DNA of 23,111 nucleotides from an uncultured Clostridia bacterium (GCA_937876375.1 CALEHY010000024.1:1-23111); one strand, 5' to 3'; shown: positions 15,670-23,030, counted from the first letter of the stretch. Notes: generated by a model from the letters alone, not told the origin. A program made the numbers and translations.

Positions 15670-16803
15670 ATGAAATTTACTGTTTTAAAACAAGAAGGCG
15701 TTGCACGTAGATCAGAGTTTGAAACTGTACATGGCACTGTTCAAACACCTGCATTTATGAATGTAGCTACTTGTGGCGCAATCAAGGGCGGATTATCTAC
15801 CTTTGATTTAAAGGATGTTGGTGCACAGGTTATGCTGTGTAATACATATCATTTACATGTTAGACCAGGTGATGACATTGTTCGTGAAATGGGTGGATTG
15901 CATAAATTCACTAACTGGGACAGACCAATTCTTACTGATTCTGGTGGATTCCAAGTCTTTTCTCTTGCAAAACTAAACAAGATTAAAGAAGAGGGTGTTA
16001 CTTTCAACTCCCATGTTAACGGCAAAAAGATATTCATGGGACCAGAGGAGAGTATGCAAATTCAGTCAAATCTAGGCTCTACTATCGCCATGGCTTTTGA
16101 TGAGTGTGTAGAAAATCCTGCAAAATATCAGTATGCAAAAGAGGCTTGTGGCAGAACTTTAAGATGGCTTGAGCGTTGTAAAAAAGAAATGGATCGTCTA
16201 AATTCTTTACCAGATACCATTAACAGACAACAGCTATTGTTTGGCATCAATCAAGGCTGTACATATGACGATTTGCGTGTTGAGCATATGAAGGAAATAG
16301 CTAAAATGGACCTTGATGGTTACGCTATTGGAGGACTTGCAGTAGGTGAGCCAAAAGAAGATATGTATCGCATCATTTCTGCTGTAGAGCCATATGCACC
16401 AAAGGATAAGCCTAGATATCTAATGGGTGTTGGTACTCCAGGTAATATATTAGAAGGCGTTAGCAGGGGAGTTGACCTGTTCGATTGTGTTATGCCAGCT
16501 CGTAATGCTCGTCATGGTCAGCTTTTCACAAAGGCTGGTATTATTAATATCAATAATGCAAAATATATTACTGATAGTCATCCTATTGATGAAACATGTA
16601 ATTGTCCAACGTGTAGTAATTTCTCAAGAAGCTATGTTCGTCATTTGCTAAAGGCTAATGAAATGCTTGGTATGAGGCTTGCTGTTATACATAATCTTTA
16701 TTTCTATAATAATCTTATGGCGGAGATTAGAGATAATCTTGAGAATGGCTCATTTGATGATTACAAAAACGAGTATTGTGAAAAACTTGATACAAGAATA
16801 TAA
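15670..16803 (+). CDS. tgt: Queuine tRNA-ribosyltransferase (tRNA-guanine transglycosylase)
   Basis: The 377-residue protein exchanges guanine 34 of tRNAs with GUN anticodons for preQ1. TDSGGFQVFSL holds the catalytic aspartate region, GGLAVGEP the substrate loop, and FDCVMPARNARHG the nucleophile region. Zinc ligands are in CNCPTCSNFSRSYVRHLL near the C-terminus. The ATG at 15670 is chosen because TGAGGA (15657-15662) precedes it at 7 bases; an in-frame TTG at 15652 lies before that site. It follows queA closely and is transcribed with it. No strong hairpin follows; the yajC promoter starts 10 bases later. Confidence 0.97.
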   Translation: MKFTVLKQEGVARRSEFETVHGTVQTPAFMNVATCGAIKGGLSTFDLKDVGAQVMLCNTYHLHVRPGDDIVREMGGLHKFTNWDRPILTDSGGFQVFSLAKLNKIKEEGVTFNSHVNGKKIFMGPEESMQIQSNLGSTIAMAFDECVENPAKYQYAKEACGRTLRWLERCKKEMDRLNSLPDTINRQQLLFGINQGCTYDDLRVEHMKEIAKMDLDGYAIGGLAVGEPKEDMYRIISAVEPYAPKDKPRYLMGVGTPGNILEGVSRGVDLFDCVMPARNARHGQLFTKAGIININNAKYITDSHPIDETCNCPTCSNFSRSYVRHLLKANEMLGMRLAVIHNLYFYNNLMAEIRDNLENGSFDDYKNEYCEKLDTRI

Positions 16804-16812
16804 AAATAGTTC

Positions 16813-16841
16813 TTGCAAATTATTTGAAAATACTATATAAT
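16813..16841 (+). promoter_or_regulatory. SigA-type promoter of yajC
   Basis: TTGCAA at 16813-16818, 17 bases, TATAAT at 16836-16841. The leader would be about 30 bases and includes AGGAGG at 16865-16870. Confidence 0.85.
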
Positions 16842-16878
16842 TCTATTTAATATGTAAAATTTTTAGGAGGATAAATTT

Positions 16879-17325
16879 ATGAATCCAATTTTAATGCAAT
16901 TAGGTGCTGGCGCTGGTGCTCAAGGTGGTGGCATGGGTGGTGCTCAGGGCATTATCCTTATGGTTGTTTTGATGGCTGTTATGTATTTCATGATGATCAG
17001 ACCACAAAAGAAGCGTCAAAAGGAAGAGCAGGAGATGAGATCTTCTCTTGAAATCGGTGATGAGATTATTACTATCGGTGGTATCGTTGGTAAGGTAGTT
17101 ACTATTAGAGAGAATGACCTTGATATCGTTACTGGTGCTGATAGAAATAAGATGAGAATTCAGCGCTGGGCTGTTAATACTAATGTTACAAAGACAGAGC
17201 AGCACAAGAAGGAAGTTGAAGCTGCTAGAGAGGCTGCTAAGAGCAGGAAGAACAAGAAGGCAAATGATGAAAAGCCAGCTATTTCTGATACAGCTAAGGA
17301 AGCAGAAGAAAAAATCGAAAAATAA
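16879..17325 (+). CDS. yajC: Preprotein translocase subunit YajC
   Basis: The 148-residue protein has a glycine/alanine-rich N-terminus, one membrane helix at about residues 24-42, then the YajC hallmark MMIRPQKKRQKEEQEM and the cytosolic domain with LEIGDEIITIGGIVGKV. YajC associates with SecDF at the Sec translocon. Position downstream of queA-tgt is widespread in bacteria. The tail beyond residue 110 is rich in Lys, Glu and Ala and of low complexity, likely disordered and longer than in the shortest homologues. secD and secF do not follow here; a strong terminator does. Confidence 0.94.
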   Translation: MNPILMQLGAGAGAQGGGMGGAQGIILMVVLMAVMYFMMIRPQKKRQKEEQEMRSSLEIGDEIITIGGIVGKVVTIRENDLDIVTGADRNKMRIQRWAVNTNVTKTEQHKKEVEAAREAAKSRKNKKANDEKPAISDTAKEAEEKIEK

Positions 17326-17339
17326 GTTATATATTTTTT

Positions 17340-17383
17340 CTCCCTTGAATATTCATTTATTGAATATTTGAGGGAGTTTTTTT
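17340..17383 (+). terminator. Terminator of yajC carrying the next gene's ribosome site
   Basis: A 16-bp stem (17340-17355 with 17361-17376, two G-U pairs) with loop TTTAT, followed by seven T. The 3' arm ends GAGGGAG (17370-17376), and the ATG of the next gene follows immediately after the T tract, so that GAGGGAG is the only visible ribosome site. Confidence 0.92.
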
Positions 17384-17773
17384 ATGAAAAAAAGTAATAC
17401 AAATTCATTAATTACAAGTTATATAATCAAGATATTAATTTCAACATTATCATCGCTTTTTGCGACAGTTTCTATCTCAAGCTATGTTGTTTTAAAGTTA
17501 GATTTAGATTTGAAATATTGTAATACAATTAGTATAATTTGTGCGTGCATTTGTTCTTTTGTAATATCTTTTGTATCAACATTTAGCTTTAAAAACAATG
17601 GGCTTTTGATGGGCCTTATGTCAATTTGTCCATTAATCTTGTACAGCTTTTTTACCTTTTTATTTGGCAACAACACCATTGTTCTTTTTCTTATAAAGTT
17701 AGTTTTATGCATTATTATTTCTGCAATAACGGGCTATATTTCTACTAATAAGAACAAAAGAATAAAGGTGTAA
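17384..17773 (+). CDS. TIGR04086/DUF3792-like small membrane protein
   Basis: The 129-residue product is almost entirely hydrophobic, with four predicted membrane helices at about residues 13-35, 47-66, 74-95 and 100-120 and a short basic tail (NKNKRIKV). Size, topology and position directly after yajC fit the TIGR04086 (DUF3792) family of Clostridia, whose function is not known. The assignment rests on context and topology more than on sequence motifs. The start is constrained: the ATG lies directly behind the T tract of the terminator with GAGGGAG 7 bases upstream, and no other good start follows soon. The next gene begins 3 bases after its stop. Confidence 0.65.
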   Translation: MKKSNTNSLITSYIIKILISTLSSLFATVSISSYVVLKLDLDLKYCNTISIICACICSFVISFVSTFSFKNNGLLMGLMSICPLILYSFFTFLFGNNTIVLFLIKLVLCIIISAITGYISTNKNKRIKV

Positions 17774-17776
17774 GTT

Positions 17777-18373
17777 ATGACTATTGATAAAAAGAGTATT
17801 AATGTATCGGTTATATATGACAACTATAATGAATATGTTATCCCTCTAGCTTGCTATGTATTTGGGCTTTTTATTGGTTCGATAATTTCCTCTAAATTCG
17901 GCGTATTTGATGATTTAATATCAATTTTTAAGTCGTCATCAACAACGTTTTTGAGTATATTCTTTAACAGACTTAGTGTGTATCTATGCATATATTGCGT
18001 AGCATTGTTATTTGGTTTATGTATTGTGGGATATCCATTTATTAATATCATTCCATTATTTATTGGATTTGAAATAGCAATTAAGATATCATATTATTAT
18101 ACACAGTTTTCTGTAAAAGGATTTGGATACAGTCTTCTTTTGATATGTCCAGAAATAGCATCTTTTATGACGGTAATATTATACTCTATTACAAATAGTA
18201 ATAATTTGAGTCAATTAATTTATAATACAGCAACAAAAAAATCAGATACACTCCAATCTAATGATATCAAAGTGTATCTGAAAAATTATATGTTATATTC
18301 AGTTTATATAGTAACGATAGCTTTAATTAATGCTGTATTAGAATATTTATTAAATACGATTATATCGATTTAA
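17777..18373 (+). CDS. SpoIIM-like integral membrane protein
   Basis: The 198-residue protein has about five membrane helices (near 19-37, 65-87, 88-107, 113-138 and 172-195). The central pattern, a helix pair with IPLFIGFEIAIKISYY followed by KGFGYSLLLICPEIASF, resembles the SpoIIM/DUF95 fold, where a glycine-rich helix and a Pro near the end of the next helix recur. SpoIIM is part of the peptidoglycan hydrolase complex for engulfment of the forespore. In Bacillus spoIIM lies close to the xerD-type gene, and here a Xer gene is next to it, although on the opposite strand. Sequence similarity is weak by eye, so this is a tentative call. AAGGTG overlaps the previous stop region as ribosome site. 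Confidence 0.5.
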   Translation: MTIDKKSINVSVIYDNYNEYVIPLACYVFGLFIGSIISSKFGVFDDLISIFKSSSTTFLSIFFNRLSVYLCIYCVALLFGLCIVGYPFINIIPLFIGFEIAIKISYYYTQFSVKGFGYSLLLICPEIASFMTVILYSITNSNNLSQLIYNTATKKSDTLQSNDIKVYLKNYMLYSVYIVTIALINAVLEYLLNTIISI

Positions 18374-19347
18374 AAGCTTGGTTTGTTATCAGCAAGTGGG
18401 TTAGAGTCGATTGCTTTCTTGCTTGCATCACTTTGAATATGTGTATAAATCTCTGTAGTACCTAGATTTTCGTGGCCAAGTATTTCTTTTAACACAAGAA
18501 CATCGACATTTCCGTGCTGATACATTAGGGTAGCTGCAGTATGTCTAAGCTTGTGTACTGACAATCCACGACCGCCAAGACCGGCTTTGTCCAGGTATTT
18601 TTGTACCATTATTTCGACCATTCTTGGACTAATTCTCTGTAATCTTGAGCTTAAAAACAAGGCTCTGTCTTTTACACCATCATTTGGTCGGACTTTCATG
18701 TATGACGCAACAGCATCAATACATGCTTGGTTCAAGTAAACTGTGCGTTCTTTATTTCCTTTACCGGTTATAACGAGTGTTCCGTCAGATCGAATATCAT
18801 TATAATCTATTGACACAAGCTCTGCCAAACGCATTCCACAGTTTAAAAACAGAGTTATTATAGCAAAGTCTCTTTCTTTTGTTTTGCCATCAATTATTGA
18901 CAATAGTTTTTGAGACTCTTCAAGTGTAAGATACTTTGGTAATGTCTTTTTTATTTTTGGAGAATCAAGATTTTTCATTGGATTTGTATCTAACAATCCA
19001 AGATTATCAGTAAGATAAGAAAAAAATCTTCTAATTGCAACAACTCTGCGAGCTCTAGTAGTCTCATTATTATGACGAATATTCTTGCAATAAATAAGAA
19101 ATTGATATGCATCATTAAGTGTTATTGTCTTAATATGATTAATATCAATCATTGTTAAATCATTTATTTCATCATAATTTACCGAAGCAGGGTATATCTG
19201 TTTTTGCTTTGATATAAAGCGAAAGAATGTTCGCAAATCACTAGCGTACTCAATAACTGATAATTCGCTGTGACCTTTAATTGCTTCAACATAAACTAAA
19301 TAGTCCTGAACTAATTGTGGTAAAGTATAAAAATCTTCACGTTTCAT
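18370..19347 (-). CDS. Tyrosine recombinase XerC/XerD family
   Basis: The 325-residue protein has an N-terminal SAM-like DNA-binding domain (about 10-115) and a C-terminal catalytic domain with the complete set R173, K196, H265, R268, H292 and nucleophile Y301, in the motifs GMRLAEL, GKGNKER, HKLRHTAATL, LGHENLGTTEIYTH. Size and motifs fit a chromosome-dimer resolving Xer protein rather than a phage integrase, and no att site or phage gene is nearby. The ATG at 19347 is chosen since the sequence from MKREDFYTLP resembles Xer N-termini; its ribosome site (GGTG) is weak. An in-frame TTG at 19380 lacks one. The stop overlaps the convergent SpoIIM-like stop by 4 bases. XerC versus XerD cannot be settled by eye. 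Confidence 0.88.
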   Translation of the reverse strand: MKREDFYTLPQLVQDYLVYVEAIKGHSELSVIEYASDLRTFFRFISKQKQIYPASVNYDEINDLTMIDINHIKTITLNDAYQFLIYCKNIRHNNETTRARRVVAIRRFFSYLTDNLGLLDTNPMKNLDSPKIKKTLPKYLTLEESQKLLSIIDGKTKERDFAIITLFLNCGMRLAELVSIDYNDIRSDGTLVITGKGNKERTVYLNQACIDAVASYMKVRPNDGVKDRALFLSSRLQRISPRMVEIMVQKYLDKAGLGGRGLSVHKLRHTAATLMYQHGNVDVLVLKEILGHENLGTTEIYTHIQSDASKKAIDSNPLADNKPSF

Positions 19348-19404
19348 AAGGGAACACCATTTTTTGTAATTATTTCGCAAAACTTTTGTATAATCTGCAA
19401 TTAC

Positions 19405-19433
19405 ATATTAACAAAGGGAATATAAAAAATCAA
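19405..19433 (-). promoter_or_regulatory. SigA-type promoter of the xer gene
   Basis: On the - strand TTGATT (19428-19433), 17 bases, TAATAT (19405-19410). The start would be near 19398, leaving a leader of about 50 bases that contains TTTTGCGAAATA (19371-19382). Confidence 0.75.
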
Positions 19434-19445
19434 GTGTTTATTAAA

Positions 19446-19462
19446 ATAATAATGATTATTAT
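19446..19462. promoter_or_regulatory. Fur/PerR-like 7-1-7 inverted repeat
   Basis: ATAATAATGATTATTAT is a perfect 8-1-8 inverted repeat. Its inner 15 bases match the Bacillus Fur box TGATAATNATTATCA, and equally the PerR box TTATAATNATTATAA, at 12 of 14 defined positions. It lies 13 bases upstream of the xer -35. The region is AT-rich, so a chance match is possible and Fur cannot be told from PerR. Confidence 0.4.
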
Positions 19463-19629
19463 CGATATATTTAAATCATTATTTCATCTATTATACTAAA
19501 AACAGATTTATTCATAAATGAAAAGAATAGATAATTTATAAATATAAAAATCAGTTTAAACACATATGGATTACTTATCAATATCAATCAAATATAAATA
19601 TGCTTGTATTAGTTATGTATTATTAAAAC

Positions 19630-19745
19630 GATACTGATTTGTAGGCGATAGAAATATTTGAAACGATACATTGATTGAATTGAATTACGCTATTGGCTAC
19701 AAATAAGAGTGTAATATGGCTGGAGAGCGCCTATTTATCAGTATT
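19630..19745 (+). ncRNA. Candidate structured RNA, family not recognised
   Basis: A long-range inverted repeat closes the element: 19630-19638 pairs with 19737-19745 (one G-U at the end), then a 3x3 internal loop, then TAGGCG (19642-19647) with CGCCTA (19728-19733). Inside, ATTACGCT (19684-19691) pairs with AGTGTAAT (19708-19715). A further hairpin follows at 19748-19755/19762-19769. All non-Watson-Crick pairs in these stems are G-U when read on the + strand and would be A-C on the other, which points to + strand transcription. A repeated AAACGATAC (19626-19634 and 19661-19669) could give an alternative pairing. A weak + promoter (TTTAAA 19470-19475, TATACT 19492-19497) is possible. I do not recognise 6S, tmRNA, SRP or RNase P signatures. 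Confidence 0.35.
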
Positions 19746-19784
19746 TCAAGGAAGAGTGATATTTTCTTTTAATAACTCCCCTAT

Positions 19785-19812
19785 ATTTCGCAAAATATTA
19801 ATTTTGCGAAAT
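19785..19812. repeat. Perfect 12-bp inverted repeat sharing a 12-mer with the xer leader
   Basis: ATTTCGCAAAAT (19785-19796) and its complement (19801-19812) flank ATTA. Neither side has a T tract, so it is not a typical terminator. TATTTCGCAAAA (19784-19795) recurs exactly at 19371-19382 in the xer leader. Confidence 0.7.
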
Positions 19813-19863
19813 TACAATAATTTTTGAATAGGTCTATTCTCTCTTGGGGATATAGAAAAAATA

Positions 19864-19900
19864 AAAACTGTCCTACTAAAAAAATTAGTAAGACAGTTTT
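19864..19900 (-). terminator. Terminator of cwlD-radA
   Basis: Stem 19864-19872 with 19892-19900 and 19874-19879 with 19885-19890; the 19873/19891 pair is G-U on the - strand but C-A on the +, so the - strand is favoured. It lies just past the radA stop and is followed by TTATTTTTTC on the - strand. Converging + strand transcripts may also stop here. Confidence 0.88.
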
Positions 19901-19904
19901 AATA

Positions 19905-21278
19905 TTATTCTGTTATAGCATCAAATGCTGCTCTGATAGTTCTAACTGGAACGATATCAACATTGACTTTTAAATTTTTCGACAATGATTTGTAATTATG
20001 AAATGGAATAACACATTTTGTAAATCCTAGTCTCATAGCTTCTTGAATTCTTTGTTCGCAATTATTTACGGCTCGAATTTCCCCTGCTAGTCCAATTTCG
20101 CCAAACGCTAGTGTGTTCTCGTTTACTACAACGTCCTTTAATGATGATACCAGTGCCATAGCAACACTCAAATCAGCAGCTGGCTCATACAGTTTTAATC
20201 CTCCTACAACATTCAAATAAGCGTCCATTCCATTAAAGAAGTAGCCGGCTCGCTTTTCTAGTACAGCAATAATCATACTCATTCTGTTGTAATCGAATCC
20301 TGTGCTCATTCGTCTTGGTGTTCCAAATCCTGTTGACGTTACTAATCCCTGTACTTCTGCTAGAATTGGCCTTGAACCCTCCATAGTACATGCAACACAA
20401 GTGCCACTAGTGTTCTTTGGACGACCGGAAAGCATCAAAAGTGAAGGATTTTCTACCTCTTTTAGTCCCTCTTGAGTCATTTCGAATACACCTATCTCAT
20501 TTGTCGAGCCAAATCTATTCTTAACGCTTCGAAGTATTCTATATGAATAATTCCTTTCGCCTTCAAAATAAAGCACTGTATCAACAATATGCTCCAGAAC
20601 CTTTGGTCCAGCGATAGCACCGTCCTTATTTACATGACCAACGATAAATATAGGAATACCTAGACTTTTTGCAAGATGCATAAATATGTTTGTGCTTTCC
20701 CTAACCTGTGTAATACTGCCAGCAGATGAACTGATTTCATCAATCATCATTGTTTGAATAGAATCAACAATTACCATATCAGGCTTTTCAACTTTAATTG
20801 TTTCAACGATTGATAGAACGTCTGTTTGAGCTAAAATATAAAGATTATCTGCATCAACACCAAGTCTAGATGCTCTTAATTTGATTTGTCTAGCAGACTC
20901 CTCACCGCTTATATAAAGAACTTTTTTGTTGACAGCTAATGTTTGACATATTTGTAGTAAAATGGTTGATTTGCCTATACCAGGGTCACCAGAAAGCAGA
21001 ACGAGACTTCCTTCTACAATTCCACCGCCAAGAACTCTATCGAATTCGCTAACGCCAGTAGCGATTCTGTTTTCTATATCGCTGCTGATTTCATTAAGCT
21101 TCATAATTGATTGAACAGAAGCTCTTGCACGTGATGAATTTGATTTACCGGTAGATACAACTGGGGCTGTCTCCTCCATGGTATTCCATTCGCCACAGCC
21201 TGGACATTTACCATACCATTTTACGCTTTCGTATCCACATTCTGAGCATACAAATAAAGTTTTTGATTTACTAGCCAT
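19905..21278 (-). CDS. radA: DNA repair protein RadA (Sms)
   Basis: The 457-residue protein has the three RadA parts: an N-terminal zinc finger with C11, C14, C25 and C28; a RecA-like ATPase with Walker A GDPGIGKST at 97-105 and the RadA-specific KNRFG motif (VKNRFGSTNEIG, near residue 255); and a C-terminal Lon-protease-like domain. RadA promotes branch migration and processing of recombination intermediates, working with RecA, which is encoded elsewhere in this window. The start overlaps the cwlD stop region by 8 bases, so translation is likely coupled. No own promoter was seen; it would be driven from upstream of cwlD. Length is normal. Confidence 0.96.
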   Translation of the reverse strand: MASKSKTLFVCSECGYESVKWYGKCPGCGEWNTMEETAPVVSTGKSNSSRARASVQSIMKLNEISSDIENRIATGVSEFDRVLGGGIVEGSLVLLSGDPGIGKSTILLQICQTLAVNKKVLYISGEESARQIKLRASRLGVDADNLYILAQTDVLSIVETIKVEKPDMVIVDSIQTMMIDEISSSAGSITQVRESTNIFMHLAKSLGIPIFIVGHVNKDGAIAGPKVLEHIVDTVLYFEGERNYSYRILRSVKNRFGSTNEIGVFEMTQEGLKEVENPSLLMLSGRPKNTSGTCVACTMEGSRPILAEVQGLVTSTGFGTPRRMSTGFDYNRMSMIIAVLEKRAGYFFNGMDAYLNVVGGLKLYEPAADLSVAMALVSSLKDVVVNENTLAFGEIGLAGEIRAVNNCEQRIQEAMRLGFTKCVIPFHNYKSLSKNLKVNVDIVPVRTIRAAFDAITE

Positions 21279-21954
21279 ATATTGCCTCGTTTACACCAAG
21301 CAGAATGGAATATGCCATATTGTTTTGGTATTCCTTGTTCTGCAATTTTTTGTTTTCTTCCCTATTACTTATAAAGCCACATTCAACCATTACTGATGGG
21401 ACTTTTGCTTTGTATAGCAAATAGTAGCTGTCGTCAGATGCTTTATTAATCCTTTTGTTATCTGGTTGAATGAAATATTTAATATTATTTAGTATATTAT
21501 CTGCAAGCGTTTTGCTTAATTCTGTATTAGCAGAATACCAGATTTGTGTGCCCCATTCTGCATTATTGTCAAAATGATTTTGATGGATTGATATAAGCAT
21601 AGAATTATGAACAGAATTGATATAATCCATTCTATTATACAAATCCGATCTTGATCGATCATAACCATTTGGATATATCTCGTAATCGCCATTTCTAATA
21701 AGTTCTGAGTTAATGCCACTAACCATCAAATAATCATATAGACTTAATGCTATCGATAGATTGATTGTCTTTTCTGGCGTATTGTCTATTGCAATAGCAC
21801 CTGCATCAACACCACCATGACCAGCATCAATAACTATAGTGGGTTTTGAACTAACATTATTATTAATAATAGGCTGATATTTCCCTTTACTTATACAAAA
21901 GCACAATGCAAAAACACAAAAGCATATTACTAGTATTGATATTCCCTTTTTCAT
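21271..21954 (-). CDS. cwlD: N-acetylmuramoyl-L-alanine amidase, CwlD-like
   Basis: The 227-residue product is an Amidase_3 enzyme. An N-terminal hydrophobic segment (residues 5-20) serves as signal or anchor. Zinc ligands are H46 in VIDAGHGG, E61 and H124 in ISIHQNHF, and the catalytic glutamate is E191 in VMVECGFISN. It cleaves the amide bond between muramic acid and the stem peptide. The size without added cell-wall-binding domains fits CwlD, which with PdaA makes muramic-delta-lactam in the spore cortex; other small amidases of the class cannot be excluded. It has a consensus promoter and a GGTGAT ribosome site, and precedes radA with an 8-base overlap. Confidence 0.85.
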   Translation of the reverse strand: MKKGISILVICFCVFALCFCISKGKYQPIINNNVSSKPTIVIDAGHGGVDAGAIAIDNTPEKTINLSIALSLYDYLMVSGINSELIRNGDYEIYPNGYDRSRSDLYNRMDYINSVHNSMLISIHQNHFDNNAEWGTQIWYSANTELSKTLADNILNNIKYFIQPDNKRINKASDDSYYLLYKAKVPSVMVECGFISNREENKKLQNKEYQNNMAYSILLGVNEAIYG

Positions 21955-21980
21955 TATATCACCACTAATAATATGAATTA

Positions 21981-22009
21981 ATTATACATTATATTTACTT
22001 TTGTTTCAA
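21981..22009 (-). promoter_or_regulatory. SigA-type promoter of cwlD-radA
   Basis: On the - strand TTGAAA (22004-22009), 17 bases, TATAAT (21981-21986). A SigA-type promoter rather than a sporulation-specific one suits the co-transcription of radA. Confidence 0.85.
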
Positions 22010-22017
22010 TAAATAAG

Positions 22018-22046
22018 TTGATTTTATTTATTAATAGGGATATAAT
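22018..22046 (+). promoter_or_regulatory. SigA-type promoter of the hydroxyacid dehydrogenase gene
   Basis: TTGATT at 22018-22023, 17 bases, TATAAT at 22041-22046. It is back to back with the cwlD promoter, the two -35 boxes being 8 bases apart. Confidence 0.85.
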
Positions 22047-22067
22047 TTGTACTTAGAGGTGATATTT

Positions 22068-23021
22068 ATGAAGATTGTTAATTTAGATGGATATACAACT
22101 AATCCAGGCGATCTATCATGGGACTGGTTAAGTAAATATGGTGAATATACCGTTTACGATAGGACTAAACCAGAAGAAGTCCTTGATAGAGCTAAGGAAG
22201 CTGAAGTTCTTATAATAAACAAGACAGAAATTGATGCCCAAATGTTATCTATAATGCCTAATTTGAGGTTTGTAGCACTACAGTCTACTGGGTATAATGT
22301 TATTGATGGAAAAGCAGCTAGAGAGCGTGGCATCGTCGTATCAAATATTCCTGCATATTCTACAACTGCTGTTGCACAGCTTGTATTTTCTTTAATACTT
22401 CAGATTACAAACAAGGTTTCATTGCATTCTGACGCAGTTATGGATGGAGAATGGACAGCTTGTGAGGATTTTTGTTTTTGGAAGGCACCACTTGCGGAGC
22501 TTGATGGCAAGACAATTGGTATTGTTGGATTTGGCTCGATAGGACAAAGAGTATCCAATATTGCAAAGGCTTTTGGAATGAATGTTCTTGTATTTACTCC
22601 CCATCCAAAGCCAGATCAATATAGTGAGGTTAAATTCGTATCTTTTGATGAGTTACTTACAGATTCTGATATAATTACTTGTCACTGTCCCCTAACCCCT
22701 GCTACCGAAAATCTCATTAATGAAGATAGTATTAGCAAGATGAAGAAAAATGCTATCGTTATTAACACTTCAAGGGGCCCTGTTGTTGATGAATATGCAC
22801 TTGCAAATGCATTAAATAATGATAGAATACAGGGTGCAGGAGTTGACGTACTTCGGGTTGAGCCACCTACTGATGATAATCCCCTATTCCACGCTAAAAA
22901 TTGCTATATTACTCCACATATAGCCTGGGCAGCATATGAGACTAGAAAACGTCTTATGGGCATTTTAGAGGACAATTTAAATGCATTTGTGAATGGTAAA
23001 CCACAGAATGTAGTGAATTAA
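22068..23021 (+). CDS. D-2-hydroxyacid dehydrogenase (glycerate dehydrogenase-like)
   Basis: The 317-residue protein interconverts a 2-keto acid and a D-2-hydroxy acid with NAD(P)H. GFGSIG at 154-159 is the dinucleotide motif, and the catalytic set is R236 (NTSRGPVVD), E265 (RVEPP) and H284 (TPHIAWA). The overall look is closest to hydroxypyruvate reductase/glycerate dehydrogenase (HprA-type), but the substrate cannot be fixed by eye. At the end of the second strand (VLVFTPHP) the usual acidic residue that favours NAD is missing, so NADP use is possible. The ATG at 22068 is chosen for AGAGGTGAT (22055-22062) ahead of it; a TTG at 22047 precedes that site. It is a single-gene unit. Confidence 0.92.
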   Translation: MKIVNLDGYTTNPGDLSWDWLSKYGEYTVYDRTKPEEVLDRAKEAEVLIINKTEIDAQMLSIMPNLRFVALQSTGYNVIDGKAARERGIVVSNIPAYSTTAVAQLVFSLILQITNKVSLHSDAVMDGEWTACEDFCFWKAPLAELDGKTIGIVGFGSIGQRVSNIAKAFGMNVLVFTPHPKPDQYSEVKFVSFDELLTDSDIITCHCPLTPATENLINEDSISKMKKNAIVINTSRGPVVDEYALANALNNDRIQGAGVDVLRVEPPTDDNPLFHAKNCYITPHIAWAAYETRKRLMGILEDNLNAFVNGKPQNVVN

Positions 23022-23030
23022 TTATTATTT

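Larger units (their letters stand above)
19434..19863. other. 430-base stretch without a convincing gene
   Basis: This AT-rich stretch between the xer promoter and the radA terminator holds no open reading frame of note, no tRNA and no insertion sequence. It does hold a Fur/PerR-like inverted repeat (19446-19462), a candidate folded RNA (19630-19745), a 12-bp perfect hairpin (19785-19812) and a short palindrome GAATAGGTCTATTC (19829-19842). TCCCC and GGGGA around 19777 and 19855 could pair over a distance. Many of these structured elements in one small space suggest an RNA or regulatory locus rather than decayed coding DNA. Confidence 0.6.

Noticed and set aside
18370..19347. The Xer gene as integrase of a mobile element
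   Set aside because: Length and motifs fit Xer, surrounding genes are housekeeping, and no attachment-site duplication or tRNA gene is present.
19381..19416. A dif-like site near xer (GTATAA ... TTACATATTAA around a 6-base centre)
   Set aside because: The arms match the E. coli and B. subtilis dif consensus poorly and the stretch coincides with the -10 region of the xer promoter, which explains it better.
19434..19863. 6S RNA, tmRNA, SRP RNA or RNase P RNA as identity of the candidate RNA
   Set aside because: None of the conserved cores I know for these RNAs could be read here; the single-rod shape slightly recalls 6S RNA but the length and bubble do not fit well enough to name it.
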